From Acidobacteria bacterium OLB17 (GTDB lineage Bacteria; Acidobacteriota; Blastocatellia; Pyrinomonadales; Pyrinomonadaceae): 57,141 nucleotides of DNA. Below, piece after piece: positions 1 to 10,960 of this stretch. Numbering within the stretch: the first letter of the stretch is position 1; the number at the start of each line of letters is the position of its first letter. The notes beneath the pieces were generated by a model. The model did not search any database, was not told where the DNA came from, and saw only the letters and a program-made list of their open reading frames with translations. The translations under genes and the position numbers were made by a program. The DNA lies in NCBI GenBank assembly GCA_001567505.1, contig LLEU01000050.1, forward strand, positions 1 to 57,141. The letters are read 5' to 3'.

Positions 1-7
1 AGTTCCG

Positions 8-69
8 CCGCAAAAAATCATCCGGCCCGCAGAAAAACATTTCCGGCCAGCAGAAAAAACGTTTCCGGC
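8..69. repeat. Three imperfect 19-22 bp tandem copies before RNase J
   Basis: Three successive copies of a unit of the form CCGCAGAAAAACATTTCCGGC lie at about 8-26, 27-47 and 48-69, just upstream of the GTG start of RNase J at 93. Copies differ by one or two bases and by the A-run length. A TATATT sits at 83-88 but is too close to the start codon to be a normal -10. Function unknown; it may be a leader or a slippage product. Confidence 0.5.
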
Positions 70-92
70 GGCCGCGTGCTACTATATTTGAC

Positions 93-1755
93 GTGCAAAA
101 GCTTGAAATAATACCACTTGGCGGCATCGGCGAGTTCGGAATGAACTGTATGGGCCTGCGATACGACGGCGAGATGATAATAATCGACGCCGGGATGGGC
201 TTTCCCGAAGAAACGCCCTACGGAGTCGATATCTCGATACCGAATTTCGACTTCCTCGAGGCATATCGCGACGATCTCACCGCAATTATCCTCACACACG
301 GCCACGAAGACCACATCGGCGCCCTCGCATACATCTTGCGGAAGTTCAATGTGCCTGTCTATTCGTCGCGATTCACGCTTTCGCTCGCAGAAAAACGGCT
401 CGCGGAGTTCGAAATGCTCGGCGACGTGCTGCTACATACCGTCAAGGCCGGACAACGCATCGAGATCGGAGCATTCGAGGTCGAGTTCATTCACGCATCA
501 CACTCGCTGGTGGAATGTTTCTCTCTCGCCGTCACAACACCCGTCGGCACCATCATACATACAGGCGATTACAAGATAGATGACACGCCCGTCATCGGAA
601 AACCCTACGACCTCGCCCGCCTTCGAGAGATCGGGGACGCAGGTGTGCTCGCCCTGCTCTGCGATTCGACGAATGCGACCGTTCCGGGAAGAACGCCGTC
701 GGAACAAGCCGTGATCCCGGCCTTCGAAGAGATCTTCGAGGAGGCAGAAGGCCGTCTTTTCATCGCAACATTCTCGTCCTCGCTGCACCGACTGCAGATC
801 GTGTTCGACATAGCACACGAATTCGGCAGACAAGTCTGCGTCCTCGGGCGCTCAATGCAGCGTAATGTCGAAATAGCCGCAAGCCTCGGCCTGCTGAAGA
901 TCCCGCACGACACACTCATCGACCTCTCCGCCGCACGAGCCGTCCCCGATGACGAAGTTTGCTATCTCGTCACCGGCTCACAAGGCGAAATGCGTGCCGC
1001 ACTCTGGAATCTCGCGACACAAAGCTATCGCGGGATGGAAATAGAAAAGGGCGACACCGTCGTACTCTCCGCCCGCATCATACCGGGCAATGAAAAGAAC
1101 ATAAGCCGCCTCATCGGGCACCTGTATAAACGCGGCGCCAACATAATAGAAGAGAAACGGCGACTGGTACACGTCTCCGGGCACGCCTCACAAGAAGATA
1201 TCCGCATAATGGTCGAATCCGTGCGGGCAAAATTCGTTATTCCGATCCACGGAGAATATCGAATGCTCTTTCGACAAAAGGAATTCATCAAAAATCACAT
1301 CGCCGGGTACGACGACGAGAACATTCTGCTCGTAGAGAACGGCGACCTCATCGAAATTGACGAACGCGGGCCGCGCGTAATAGAAAAAGATCGACCTCTT
1401 CAAGACATTCATCGACGAAGAATCAATGGAAGAGATCGAATATGAGACTGTCCGCGAGCGAAAACGCCTCGCTTACGGCGGAGCAGCAAGCCTCGTCGTC
1501 ACAATTGACAAGAAAACGCACGACCTTATAGGCGAACCGCTCCTGGACTTTCAAGGCGTGGCGGGAGTCGAACTCGGCGACGGCTTCGAAAGCGACGCCC
1601 GCGAGGCCGTATCGGACGCCATCTCGGAAATGAAACGCGAACACATCGCAGATAGAACCGTCTTTCGCGAACAACTGCGGCTCGCCCTTAAGAATTACCT
1701 CCGCAGCGAGCTCGGAACAAAACCCGTTATCGTAACAACGATCGTCGAGGTCTGA
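93..1755 (+). CDS. rnj: Ribonuclease J, broken by a 1-base indel
   Basis: Metallo-beta-lactamase/beta-CASP ribonuclease J, an endo- and 5'-exoribonuclease for mRNA turnover and rRNA maturation. The start is GTG at 93. The metal-binding motif THGHEDH is at about residues 68-74, and the C-terminal HGEYRML and HVSGHAS regions of the beta-CASP fold are present. The frame ends early at 1445, but the family's C-terminal domain continues in another frame from about 1390 to 1755 (it ends VIVTTIVEV). Removing one A from the AAAAA run at 1384-1388 joins the two into a protein of about 554 residues, the usual RNase J length. I infer an assembly or sequencing indel rather than a true two-gene arrangement, since the C-terminal part has no plausible start of its own. 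Confidence 0.93.
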
Positions 1756-1760
1756 AATTG

Positions 1761-3199
1761 ATGAGGGAGAAGATATTAGATTTACAGGCGGCCTCCGGAC
1801 CGCTCGAACCGACGCCCGGACGCGTGAACAGACGCGTAGTTCCGTTGTTGCGTACGCTGAGGATTTTCTCGAGCACATCTCTTCGCTAAAGGCGTTCAAC
1901 GTTAGCGACGAGAAAGGGGCCGGGCTTCTTGATTCGCCGATCACCGAAGAAGGCATCGGCATAGAAGATGCGATCTCCCTGATCCGTGAGAACGTCGATA
2001 CGCCGGGCCTGAACCCCGCAAGCGGCGGGCACCTCGCCTACATCCCGGGCGGCGGCATCTATTACGCGGCGTTGGGTGACTATCTGGCCGACGTTTTCAA
2101 TCGTTATGCCGGTGTTTTTTACGCATCACCCGGCGCCGTGCGGATGGAGAATATGCTTATCCGCTGGATGTGCGGCCTTGTCGGGTACGGGCCGCGATCG
2201 CACGGCAACCTCACCTCAAGCGGCAGCCTCGCGAATATGATCGCCGTCGTCACGGCACGCGACGCGATGAACATCAAAGCGGCCGACATCCCGCGTTCGG
2301 TGATCTATCTTTCGCGCCAGACCCATCATTCGGTCGCGAAGGCGATCAAGGTCGCAGGACTTGCCGAATGTCCGATCCGGTTCGTCGAACTCGACGAAAA
2401 GTACAAGATGCGGGCCGATGACCTCGCTGCAAAGGTTTACGCAGATAAGAGCGCCGGCCTTGAACCGTTCCTTGTTGTCGGGTCTGCCGGGACGACGGAT
2501 GTTGGGGCGATCGATCCGCTGATCGAGATCGGCGATATCGCGGCACGGTACGGGCTTTGGTTTCACGTTGACGCTGCGTATGGAGGCTTTTTCATTCTCA
2601 CGGACGAAGGCCGGGAAAAGCTGCGCGGACTCGAACGAGCGGACTCGCTCATCATCGACCCGCACAAAGGCCTATTCCTGCCATACGGCCTCGGTGTCGT
2701 TCTGGTGAAGGACATTGCGAACCTCGAGCGTGCTTACTCCTACGAAGCGAACTATATGCAGGATGCCGTCTCGCCGGAGGACGAGCCATCGCCGGCCGAA
2801 CTTTCGCCGGAACTTACGAAGCACTTTCGGGGCTTAAGGCTTTGGCTGCCGCTAAAGCTGCACGGACTCGCACCCTTCAGGGCGTGTCTTGAAGAGAAAC
2901 TCCATCTCGCGAAGTATTTCCACAGCGAAGTGCAGAATATCGGGTTTGAAAGCACTCTGGAACCGGAGCTTTCGGTCGTCGCGTACAGATTCGTGCCGCC
3001 GACAGGTGACGCGGACGAATTCAACAAGCGGCTTATGGAGGCGGTCGTGACCGACGGCCGTGTGTTCATCTCATCGACGATGCTAGACGGCAAGTTCACG
3101 CTTCGATTCGCCTGCCTCTCGTTCCGCACGCATCTCGACACAGTGGACATGCTTCTTACGGTGCTTGAGAGCAGCGTGAAGGCCCTAATGAGCAAATAG
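1761..3199 (+). CDS. PLP-dependent group II decarboxylase, frameshifted near its N-terminus
   Basis: Pyridoxal-phosphate enzyme of the aromatic-L-amino-acid/tyrosine decarboxylase family. The start at 1761 reads MREKILDLQAASGPLEPTP. The frame then shifts near 1803-1812, where one base appears to be missing. It resumes as ARTREQTRSSVVAYAEDFL and stays open to 3199. The body carries the cofactor motifs: HVDAAYGGF (the Asp contacts the pyridine nitrogen) and DPHKGLFLPYG (the Lys forms the Schiff base). Restored length is about 480 residues, normal for the family. Substrate cannot be told from sequence; an aromatic amino acid is likeliest. The gene starts 5 nt after RNase J ends. Confidence 0.88.
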
Positions 3200-3212
3200 G
3201 AACGGCTGATCT

Positions 3213-3947
3213 ATGGAAACTTTGACAAGGATCCTGTACGTTCTCGCCGGCTGGAACGTCATAGTCCTCCTTTTGGTGATCTTTGCGGCCTTCGGAGCGG
3301 CCGCCCTTGCCAAGTGGGCGCAGGCGGCGCGGACGCTGGTGCTGCGCCGTGGAGCGGCGCCGACGATCCACCTTTCAGTCTTGAGATGGGCGGGATGGCT
3401 GGCCTTCGCGTTTCTTCTCCTAGTGCTGCCCATAGCGATCGTAAATGTGATCCGGCCTCACGCCATCGACGGCGCTCTTGTTTTTAAGAATGGTGAGACC
3501 GCCGTTGCCAAAGTGCTCAGTGTCGAAGAGACCAGCAACACGCTCAACGACCAGCCGGTGATGCGTCACAACGTGATCTTCAAGACCGCTCGCGGCGAGA
3601 ATATCGAGACATACTTCGACTCGTGGGATTTCAACATCTATCCGTCGGCCAACTCGGTCGATTACCCGGACGCGGGTGAGACCTTTCGCGTCGCGTACCT
3701 GCCGAACTATCCAACGACCTTTGTGATCCTTACCGAGGCGGACAGTCAATACACGAAGACGAATCAGTGCAGCGAGATACTAGGGAAGATCGAGGAGGCA
3801 CGAAACAAATACGAGTTCGATCCGAAGGACGAGAATTTCAAGGCCGAGTATGCCCGCGCGCTTGCCGATGGCATTGAGAGTTCGTGCGGCGAAGGCCTCA
3901 GCGAAAAGCTGAACTCGCTGAATGTGGAGGGAGCCGCGGCGAAATGA
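3213..3947 (+). CDS. DUF3592-like membrane protein
   Basis: A 244-residue protein with two hydrophobic segments, at about residues 8-35 and 58-80. They are followed by an extracytoplasmic domain with the DUF3592-type pattern: a variable AVAKVLSVEET strand, HNVIFKTARG, then FRVAYLPNYPTTFVI. DUF3592 proteins are small membrane proteins of unknown function. The C-terminal 60 residues are charged and helical. It lies 13 nt after the decarboxylase and just before the SDR gene, so co-transcription is likely. The family assignment is by pattern only and is moderate. Confidence 0.65.
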   Translation: METLTRILYVLAGWNVIVLLLVIFAAFGAAALAKWAQAARTLVLRRGAAPTIHLSVLRWAGWLAFAFLLLVLPIAIVNVIRPHAIDGALVFKNGETAVAKVLSVEETSNTLNDQPVMRHNVIFKTARGENIETYFDSWDFNIYPSANSVDYPDAGETFRVAYLPNYPTTFVILTEADSQYTKTNQCSEILGKIEEARNKYEFDPKDENFKAEYARALADGIESSCGEGLSEKLNSLNVEGAAAK

Positions 3948-3981
3948 GGCCATCACCGTTTGCGGCGTCGAGAAAACAGTT

Positions 3982-4755
3982 ATGGTGAATTGGAAAGGCA
4001 GAGCGGTTCTTCTTACGGGAGCGTCAAGCGGGATCGGTGAGGGCCTTGCCATTGAGCTCGCGAAAAAGGGTGCGGCACTTGGGCTCGCGGCGCGAAGGCG
4101 GGAGCTGCTTGAGGAGTTGAAAAACCGGTGTGAAGAGGCCGGCGGGCGGGCGATCGCATTGCCTTGTGATGTTACGGACGCCGCGGCTGTCGAGGACCGT
4201 GTCGGCGAGATGCTGCGAGAGTTCGGCCGCATTGATGTAGCCATCGCGAACGCCGGGATCGGCGGCAATAACGCCGAAACACGCGCCTACGACCCCGCAG
4301 CCGTCAAAAAGCTCATCGACATCAACCTTCTCGGCGCCGTGCATATGATCCACGCGGTCCTTCCGACGATGAAGGAGCGCGGAAGCGGGCATTTGGTCGC
4401 CATTTCAAGCCTCGCGGGCTTTCGCGGGCTGCCAAAATCCGCCGCATACGCCGCGAGCAAGGCCGCAATGACCGTTTTCTTCGAAAGTGTCAGGCTCGAC
4501 ACGGCCCGACACGGCATCGACGTGACGATAATCCAGCCGGGCTTCATAAAAACGCCGCTGACCTCGGGCCGAAAAGCGAAGATGCCGTATTTGATGGAAC
4601 TTGAGGACGCGATCCCGCACTTTATGCGTGCGATCGAGAAGAAAAAGCGATTCGCGGCCTTCCCGTGGCAGCTCGCAACGTTCGTTCGCTCCGGGAAATT
4701 TATGCCCGGCTGGCTTTATGACCGTATCGCGGGCGGAGCAAGATACCGCGAGTAG
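3982..4755 (+). CDS. Short-chain dehydrogenase/reductase
   Basis: Classical SDR, a Rossmann-fold NAD(P)-dependent oxidoreductase of about 257 residues. The cofactor motif TGASSGIG is at residues 12-19, NAG at 90-92, the catalytic Ser at 142-143 (VAISSLAG) and the YxxxK pair at Y156/K160. An upstream in-frame ATG at 3922 lies inside the preceding gene. I prefer ATG 3982 because the fold begins there (MVNWKGRAVLLTGASSG) with the normal spacing to the glycine motif. The basic residues after the first beta-strand (AARRRE) hint at NADPH. The substrate is not predictable; the late RKAKMPYLM region and C-terminal hydrophobic stretch resemble membrane-associated ketoreductase-like SDRs. Confidence 0.9.
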   Translation: MVNWKGRAVLLTGASSGIGEGLAIELAKKGAALGLAARRRELLEELKNRCEEAGGRAIALPCDVTDAAAVEDRVGEMLREFGRIDVAIANAGIGGNNAETRAYDPAAVKKLIDINLLGAVHMIHAVLPTMKERGSGHLVAISSLAGFRGLPKSAAYAASKAAMTVFFESVRLDTARHGIDVTIIQPGFIKTPLTSGRKAKMPYLMELEDAIPHFMRAIEKKKRFAAFPWQLATFVRSGKFMPGWLYDRIAGGARYRE

Positions 4756-4825
4756 CCTTTCCCCGAGGCCGAGAACATTGCAGAACTTCCAGCAATAACG
4801 CAAAATTGACCGCAGCTTTGATCAA

Positions 4826-5719
4826 ATGGATCTCATACAAGCCATCATCCTTGGTATCGTCCAGGGCCTAACAGAATTCATACCCGTAAGTTCGACCGCA
4901 CACCTCGTTTTCGCAAGCAGGATCACGGGGATCTACGGCGGCGACCCTGCTCTCGTGACCGCGACGATCGCGGTCATCCAGTTGGGGACGCTCTGTGCCG
5001 TTCTCTTGTATTTCACGGGAGATATTTGGAATATCTCGTCTGCCTTCGCCCGCGACCACTGGAATTTGCTGTTCAACCGCCGGAAGATGCGATTCTCGGG
5101 CACGGCCGGAAATCGCCCGATATTCCTTTCGGAGGAATCGTGGCTCGGCTGGCTGATAATCATCGGTTCGATACCGATCGGAACTGTCGGTTTCCTTCTC
5201 AAGGACGTTATCGAAGGGCAGGGCACAAAGAACCTCTGGATCATCGCGACGATGCTGATCGTCATCGCGGTCCTGCTGTTTGCGGCCGAAAAACTTGGCT
5301 CGCACCGCAAGGACGTCAAACATCTGACGATCGTGGACGCACTCGTTCAGGGTTTCTGTCAAGTGCTTAGTCTGATGCCTGGCGCAAGCAGGTCGGGTTC
5401 GACGATAATGGGCGGCCTCTTTGCCGGAGAGACGCGCGAGACCGCGGCACGGTTCTCGTTCCTGCTCTCAATGCCCGCGATCTTTGCGAGCGGACTATTG
5501 GAACTTCATCAGGCGACGAAGATACTTCCGAGCGATGCTTGGGTCCCGCTTCTCGTCGGAACGGTCGTCGCAGGGATCGTCGGTTATGCCTCGATCTGGG
5601 GATTGCTCGCTTACCTGAAGCGAAGATCGACCATGGTGTTCATCGTTTATCGGATAATTCTCGGCGCCGTCATCCTAACGCTTCTCTGGAAGGGCGTGAT
5701 CGCACCGAACGTCCCGTAG
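4826..5719 (+). CDS. uppP: Undecaprenyl-diphosphatase UppP
   Basis: Integral-membrane phosphatase that recycles undecaprenyl pyrophosphate to the monophosphate carrier for peptidoglycan and LPS O-antigen synthesis; its loss or gain affects bacitracin resistance. The two family motifs are present: QGLTEFIPVSSTAH at residues 13-26 and PGASRSGST at 185-193. Seven to eight hydrophobic segments are visible over 297 residues, with a slightly extended loop around residues 75-105. Its stop codon is followed directly by the recJ start at 5720. Confidence 0.96.
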   Translation: MDLIQAIILGIVQGLTEFIPVSSTAHLVFASRITGIYGGDPALVTATIAVIQLGTLCAVLLYFTGDIWNISSAFARDHWNLLFNRRKMRFSGTAGNRPIFLSEESWLGWLIIIGSIPIGTVGFLLKDVIEGQGTKNLWIIATMLIVIAVLLFAAEKLGSHRKDVKHLTIVDALVQGFCQVLSLMPGASRSGSTIMGGLFAGETRETAARFSFLLSMPAIFASGLLELHQATKILPSDAWVPLLVGTVVAGIVGYASIWGLLAYLKRRSTMVFIVYRIILGAVILTLLWKGVIAPNVP

Positions 5720-7420
5720 ATGGCCCAAAAGAAGTGGACAATACGCAAGCACGACCACGAACGCGTGCGTTCCTTCGCCCGCGAACTCGACGTGCAGCCG
5801 GTAATCGCTGCCTTGCTCGTTGCGCGAGGGTACGATACATACGCGAAGGCCGAAACTTTCCTCAGGCCAAGTTTATCGGCCCTTCACGACCCTTATCTGC
5901 TAAAAGGAATGCGGCAGGCCGTTGAACGCATCCGGCGGGCCGTCCGCGAACACGAGAAGATCCTGATCTGGGGCGACTACGACGTTGACGGCACGACAGG
6001 CACCGTTCTCTTGCGACGAGCCTTGAGACATTTGGGCGCTGAGGCTGAATATCACGTCCCGAATCGCTTTACCGAGGGCTACGGCGTGAACATTCCGGCG
6101 CTCGAAGCGGCGGTCGGTGACGGCGTAAGTCTTGTTATCACAGTGGATTGCGGCATCCGCAGTTTCGAGCCTCTCGAGTGGGCGGCCGTGAATTCACTTG
6201 ACGTGATCGTCACGGATCATCATCTTTCCGACGAGGTTCGCGGGAATCCGCCGGCGGTTGCGGTGGTGAACCCGAATCAGCCCGGATGCGAATATCCGGA
6301 CAAGAGTCTGGCGGGCGTCGGGGTAGCGTTCAAACTCGCGGACGCCTTGCTCCGGGAAGAAGGACTTGAACACGAGATCCCGAATTTCCTCAAGATCGCG
6401 GCTATCGGCACCGTCGCCGACGTGATGGACCTTACTGGCGAGAACCGTGCGATAGTTGCACTTGGCCTTCAAGACCTGGTATTGACGGACAATTGCGGGC
6501 TGCGCGCCTTGATGGAAGCCGCCAATTGCACCGCCGAGATGACGAGCCTTCATATCGGGTTCAGGATCGGCCCGCGGATCAATGCCGCCGGGCGTATGGA
6601 CGTTGCGAAACACGTCATCGAGCTTCTGGAAGCCGAGGATTTTGTAAAGGCGCGTCAGCTCGCGGCACTGCTTGATTCGCGAAACCGCGAAAGGCAGCAA
6701 ACTCAGCAGCGAATAACCGAACTCGCGTTTGCCGAGGCGGCTGAGCACGGCGCATCGAATTTTGTGGTCGTCGCGGGCGAAGGCTGGCATCGCGGCGTTA
6801 TCGGCCTTGCGGCGTCGCGCATAGCCGAGAAGCTTTATCGGCCGACGATCGTGCTTTCGGTTGAGGACGGCATCGCACAGGGAAGCGCCCGCAGCATTCC
6901 GGGATTTCATCTTCTGAACGCCTTGGAGGCGGTCGAGGATCTTTTCGAGCAATTCGGCGGGCACAGAGCCGCAGCCGGTATGAAACTGCAAGCCGAACGC
7001 ATCCCCGAGCTTCGACGTCGCCTCTCGGAGTACGCCGGTAGTACGCTTTCGGCCGAGGACCTTGTCCCTGAGCTTGAGATCGATGCCGTTCTGCTGCCTG
7101 AAACGATCGACTTTCGGCTGCTGGAGGCGCTTTCCGCTCTTGAACCATTCGGACAAGGGAATCCGAGGCCGATATTCGTAACGAAAGGCCTTACGCTGCG
7201 GCAAGATCCGTTCGTAATGAAAGAAAAGCATTTGAAACTGCATCTCGAATCCGACTCGGGGCGTCAGCTCGAGGCCGTCTGGTGGGACGGCGTCGATCGC
7301 TCAAAGGGGCGAACGCTGCGGCGAGGTTCGCGCATCGAATTAGCTTATGTCCTTGAGATCAACAGCTGGCAAGGAAATCGAAAGATCCAGCTTGTCGTCG
7401 AAGACTTCAGAGAAGCATAA
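5720..7420 (+). CDS. recJ: Single-stranded-DNA exonuclease RecJ
   Basis: 5'-3' ssDNA exonuclease of the DHH phosphoesterase superfamily, used in recombination and mismatch or base-excision repair. Motif I DYDVDG is at about residues 86-91 and the DHH motif (VTDHHLSD) at about 164-171. The DHHA1 domain follows, with GGHRAAAGM around residue 413. The C-terminal OB-like domain ends the 566-residue protein, which is the normal bacterial length. It is one of the few long genes here without an indel. The ATG directly abuts the uppP stop, which suggests coupling. Confidence 0.96.
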   Translation: MAQKKWTIRKHDHERVRSFARELDVQPVIAALLVARGYDTYAKAETFLRPSLSALHDPYLLKGMRQAVERIRRAVREHEKILIWGDYDVDGTTGTVLLRRALRHLGAEAEYHVPNRFTEGYGVNIPALEAAVGDGVSLVITVDCGIRSFEPLEWAAVNSLDVIVTDHHLSDEVRGNPPAVAVVNPNQPGCEYPDKSLAGVGVAFKLADALLREEGLEHEIPNFLKIAAIGTVADVMDLTGENRAIVALGLQDLVLTDNCGLRALMEAANCTAEMTSLHIGFRIGPRINAAGRMDVAKHVIELLEAEDFVKARQLAALLDSRNRERQQTQQRITELAFAEAAEHGASNFVVVAGEGWHRGVIGLAASRIAEKLYRPTIVLSVEDGIAQGSARSIPGFHLLNALEAVEDLFEQFGGHRAAAGMKLQAERIPELRRRLSEYAGSTLSAEDLVPELEIDAVLLPETIDFRLLEALSALEPFGQGNPRPIFVTKGLTLRQDPFVMKEKHLKLHLESDSGRQLEAVWWDGVDRSKGRTLRRGSRIELAYVLEINSWQGNRKIQLVVEDFREA

Positions 7421-7427
7421 TCCTTCT

Positions 7428-10054
7428 GTGGCCGAACGAACGGTTGAAAAGATCCAAAGCTATGATCTTCGGGCGAAACTGCCGAAGATCCTTCGCTATT
7501 CCGCACTCGCGGCCGGTGGGATCATCGTTTTCGTCGTTGCCGCGAGCTTCTACTCGGCGCGTTCGAAGCTGCATTCAAACTCAAACCGGAGCATCAGCAT
7601 TTATCGACGGATGTTATCGCGGAGGTCTCCGGTTACGAAAGGACCGAAACTGACGGAACCACTCCGAAATACTACATAAAGGCGGACACCGCAAGGACAT
7701 TCTCCGATAACCATCAGGAGCTTGAGAACGCCTATGTGAAAGTGTTCGCCGCCGACGGCCAGTCAGCCGACGAGATCCGGGCCGACAAGGCCATTTACGT
7801 TCCCGAGGCGGATAAGAATTTCACGGCATATCTTGCCGGAAATGTGAAGATCGATACCCGCGACTCGCTGCACGTTACGACCGACGGCATCACCTACACG
7901 CGAGCGACGGACACGGCGGAGACCGACGAGAACGTCGCGTTCGAGCGGGACAACGTGCGCGGAACTTCTGTCGGCGCAACGGTCAAGATGGCCGAGAAGA
8001 AACTGAGCCTCCACGAGAACGTTGAGATCGAGACCTTCGAGTCGGCGGATAAAAGGGCCGCCGGCGTAAAGTATGCGAAGTTGAACGCCGCGAAAGCGGT
8101 TTACGACCAGGCCGCAAACACCATCGAACTGACTGGCGGTTTCAAAGCGAAGATCGATTCGGCCGACAGAAAGTCGGATGTTTCCGCGACGCGGGCGGTC
8201 GCTTGGCTAATGGGCGATGAAACTGCGCCGGAAAGCCGCAGCCTTTCGAAACTTGAGCTCTTCGAAAGCGTTCATATTGTCTCAAATGACGGAAAGACGA
8301 CGACGATCGACGCGGGCCGTGCGGTTTACGACAAACCGGCCGATCGGTTCGAGCTCGCCGACTCTGCCCGCATCGTGACCGAACAGAACTCCCGCAAGAC
8401 CGAGATCCAGGCACAGACAGCCGTTTATGACCGCAAAGGCCTCAAGGTTACGCTCAATGGTGCGGCACAGGTGGCACAAGGCACGGATTACGTAAAAGGC
8501 GATTCGATGACGATCGACCTTTTCCCGTCCGAAGAGCTCAAGTATGCGGTCGTAACCGGAAATACGTTCTTAAAGCAGGTGACGCCCGAACGCCTGACAC
8601 AAGCTTCCGCGAATGAATTGACGATAGACTACGCGGCTCCGGATCGGCTGCGGAGCGCACGTGCAGTAACGAACGCCCGTGCGGAATTAGTGCCGACCAC
8701 GGTGTCTGATTACTCGAAAGCGACTTTAACGACGCCTCGTTCGATCACTCTACAGTTCAAGGGTTCGGGAATACTCTCAGGAATGACGACCGACGGCCGC
8801 ACGACGATCCAACTCGATGCGCCGGGCAACGCGCCTGATGCCGCGACAAAACGAGTTACGGCGGACACCGTGAAGACGTATCTTCACGATAACGGCCAGG
8901 ATCTCAGCAAGGCCGAAGCCGTCGGGAATGCCGTCTTGGAGATCGAGCCGATCAAGAAGGCCGCCGAGATCTACAACACGACGGTGAACGCCCCGAGATT
9001 TGACTGTGAATTCTTCCAGACGGGCAACAACGCCCGCGAATGTGTTGGCGGAACCGGAGCAAAGACCGTTCGACGGCCGACGGTCGCCGGTGCGGGACGC
9101 GGCGATCAAACGCTAATGTCAGACCGCGTTATTGCTACTTTTGATGCGGCGACGAAAGACCTTTCGGAACTGCAGGCCGTCGGCAACGCGAGATACAGCG
9201 AGCAGGAACGTCGCGGGCTGGCCGAGCGATTCACATTCAACCAGAACGATAAAGTGCTGCGTCTTCGCGGCGGCGAACCGACCGTTTGGGATGACCGATC
9301 GAGAGGCAAGGCCCGCGAGATCGATTGGAATACGGCGACCCAAGTGTCCACACTTCGCGGCGGTGTGAGCACGACGTTCTACAACGTTGGCGTGATGGGC
9401 GGCTCGTCGCCCTTCTCAAAAGGCAATCGGCCGGTCTTCATAACTTCAGAAGAGGCCGTGCTGGACCGAAATGCGGATACGGCCGTTTACACGGGCAACG
9501 CGAGGGCTTGGCAGGACGATAATTACGTCCGCGCGGACAAACTCACGATCTTTCAGTCGCAGGGCAAAATGACGGCGGAAGGCGGCGTGCAGAGCGGCCT
9601 TTACGATGCGACGATCAAGCGGGCCGGAAAAGATTCGAGGGTGCCGGTTTTCGCCTCGTCCAATGCAATGACATACACGCGCGACGGCCGCCTCTTAAGT
9701 TATCGAGGCAATGTCGATATCAGGCAGGGGGCAGACCGCATCACGGCAGGGGCCGCGGACGTATTTCTTTCGGAAAAGAATGAGGTCACGCGAACGGTCG
9801 CCGAGAATTCGGTCGTTCTTACGCAGCCCGGACGGCGCGCCGTCGGCGACCATGTCGAGTATTCCGCCGCGACCGAGATCGCGATCTTGAAGGGAAACCC
9901 TGCAACCGTCAGTGATGCCGAGAACGGCAGCACGCAGGGCTCTGAAATTACGGTCTATTTCCGCGAGAATCGATTCATCGGCAATGGCCGCGGGCGACAA
10001 AACCCGAACTCACGTGTAAAATCTGTCTATAAAACGACTAACCCTCAAGAATAG
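7428..10054 (+). CDS. Very large LptC/LptA (OstA-type) LPS export protein, frameshifted
   Basis: Probable periplasmic component of the Lpt lipopolysaccharide bridge. A GTG start at 7428 gives a cytoplasmic tail and one membrane anchor (about residues 25-45, ALAAGGIIVFVVAA), as in LptC. The frame breaks near 7565-7575, where one base seems to be missing. It then continues FKLKPEHQHLSTDVIAEVSG without another stop to 10054. The rest is one long series of beta-jellyroll OstA-type elements, with repeated patterns such as ADTAVYTGNARAWQDDNYVRADKL and YRGNVDIRQGADRITA... in shorter pieces. Restored length is about 875 residues, several times a normal LptC or LptA, so it may combine both roles. It is immediately followed by lptB, which supports the assignment. 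Confidence 0.8.
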
Positions 10055-10819
10055 ATGCAGGTACAAAACGATCTCGATCCGGCTGAAAACGGGCACAAAA
10101 CGCAGCTTTCAGGCGTTGGCCTACAAAAGACGTACGGCCGGCGGCGTGTCGTCGACGGCGTTTCGTTGAGTGTCGCAAAGGGCGAGATCGTCGGGCTGCT
10201 GGGCGCCAACGGTGCGGGAAAGACGACGACGTTCTATATGCTCGTCGGGCTGGAGAATACCGAGAGCGGCTCGATCGACCTTGCCGGACGCGACGTAACA
10301 AAACTCCCGATGTATCTTCGGGCGCGCCTCGGCCTCGGCTACCTTGCCCAGGAGCCGTCCATCTTCCGCAAGATGACCGCGGAGCAGAATATCCTCGCCG
10401 TTCTTGAAACTCTCGGCATCTCGCGTGAAGAAAGGATGACGCGGCTTGACGAGCTTCTGGCGGAGTTCGGCGTGGAGCACGTTCGTGCGACGCGCGGCGA
10501 TGCCCTTTCGGGCGGCGAACGCCGGCGCGTCGAGATCGCGAGATGCCTTGCGACGAACCCGAGCTTCATACTCTTGGACGAACCCTTCGCCGGGATCGAC
10601 CCGCTCGCGATCGACGACATTCGCGAGATCATCGTTTATCTGAAGGAGCAAGGCATCGGCATCCTGATCACCGACCACAACGTCCGCGAAACGCTTGGCA
10701 TCACCGACCGGTCTTACATCATGGCCGAGGGCCGCATCCTGCGTTCCGGCACGACCGAAGAGCTCGTCGATGACACCGATGTCAGGCGCCTTTATCTCGG
10801 CGAAAGATTCACACTTTAG
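10055..10819 (+). CDS. lptB: LPS export ABC transporter ATPase LptB
   Basis: ATPase that powers LPS extraction from the inner membrane through LptFG. Walker [10 protein letters not shown] is at about residues 50-58, the Q-loop region is [12 protein letters not shown], the signature is LSGGERRR, and Walker B is [13 protein letters not shown] with the H-loop ITDHNVRE. The [10 protein letters not shown] segment is typical of LptB. At 254 residues it is a normal length with a short N-terminal extension of about 18 residues. Its ATG follows the stop of the large OstA-type gene with no gap, so the two are surely co-translated. Confidence 0.95.
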   Translation: MQVQNDLDPAENGHKTQLSGVGLQKTYGRRRVVDGVSLSVAKGEIVGLLGANGAGKTTTFYMLVGLENTESGSIDLAGRDVTKLPMYLRARLGLGYLAQEPSIFRKMTAEQNILAVLETLGISREERMTRLDELLAEFGVEHVRATRGDALSGGERRRVEIARCLATNPSFILLDEPFAGIDPLAIDDIREIIVYLKEQGIGILITDHNVRETLGITDRSYIMAEGRILRSGTTEELVDDTDVRRLYLGERFTL

Positions 10820-10901
10820 AAAAAATCGGAACGCTTTTTTGCGAATTTTTTCCCTTTTCATTTCCGAATCGCTATAATCAAAATTGAGAACGGTATGGAA
10901 A

Positions 10902-10930
10902 TTGCGTGAACGCTTCGCATTTCTGATAAT
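10902..10930 (+). promoter_or_regulatory. Sigma-70-type promoter for rpoN
   Basis: TTGCGT at 10902-10907 and GATAAT at 10925-10930 are separated by exactly 17 bases, upstream of the rpoN ATG at 10961. A second TATAAT occurs at 10873-10878 but has only a weak -35. Transcription would start near 10937, leaving a leader of about 24 nt. Inferred from consensus match only. Confidence 0.6.
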
Positions 10931-10960
10931 TTGCGGTCTTTTTGGCAGACGCGCTCTCTT

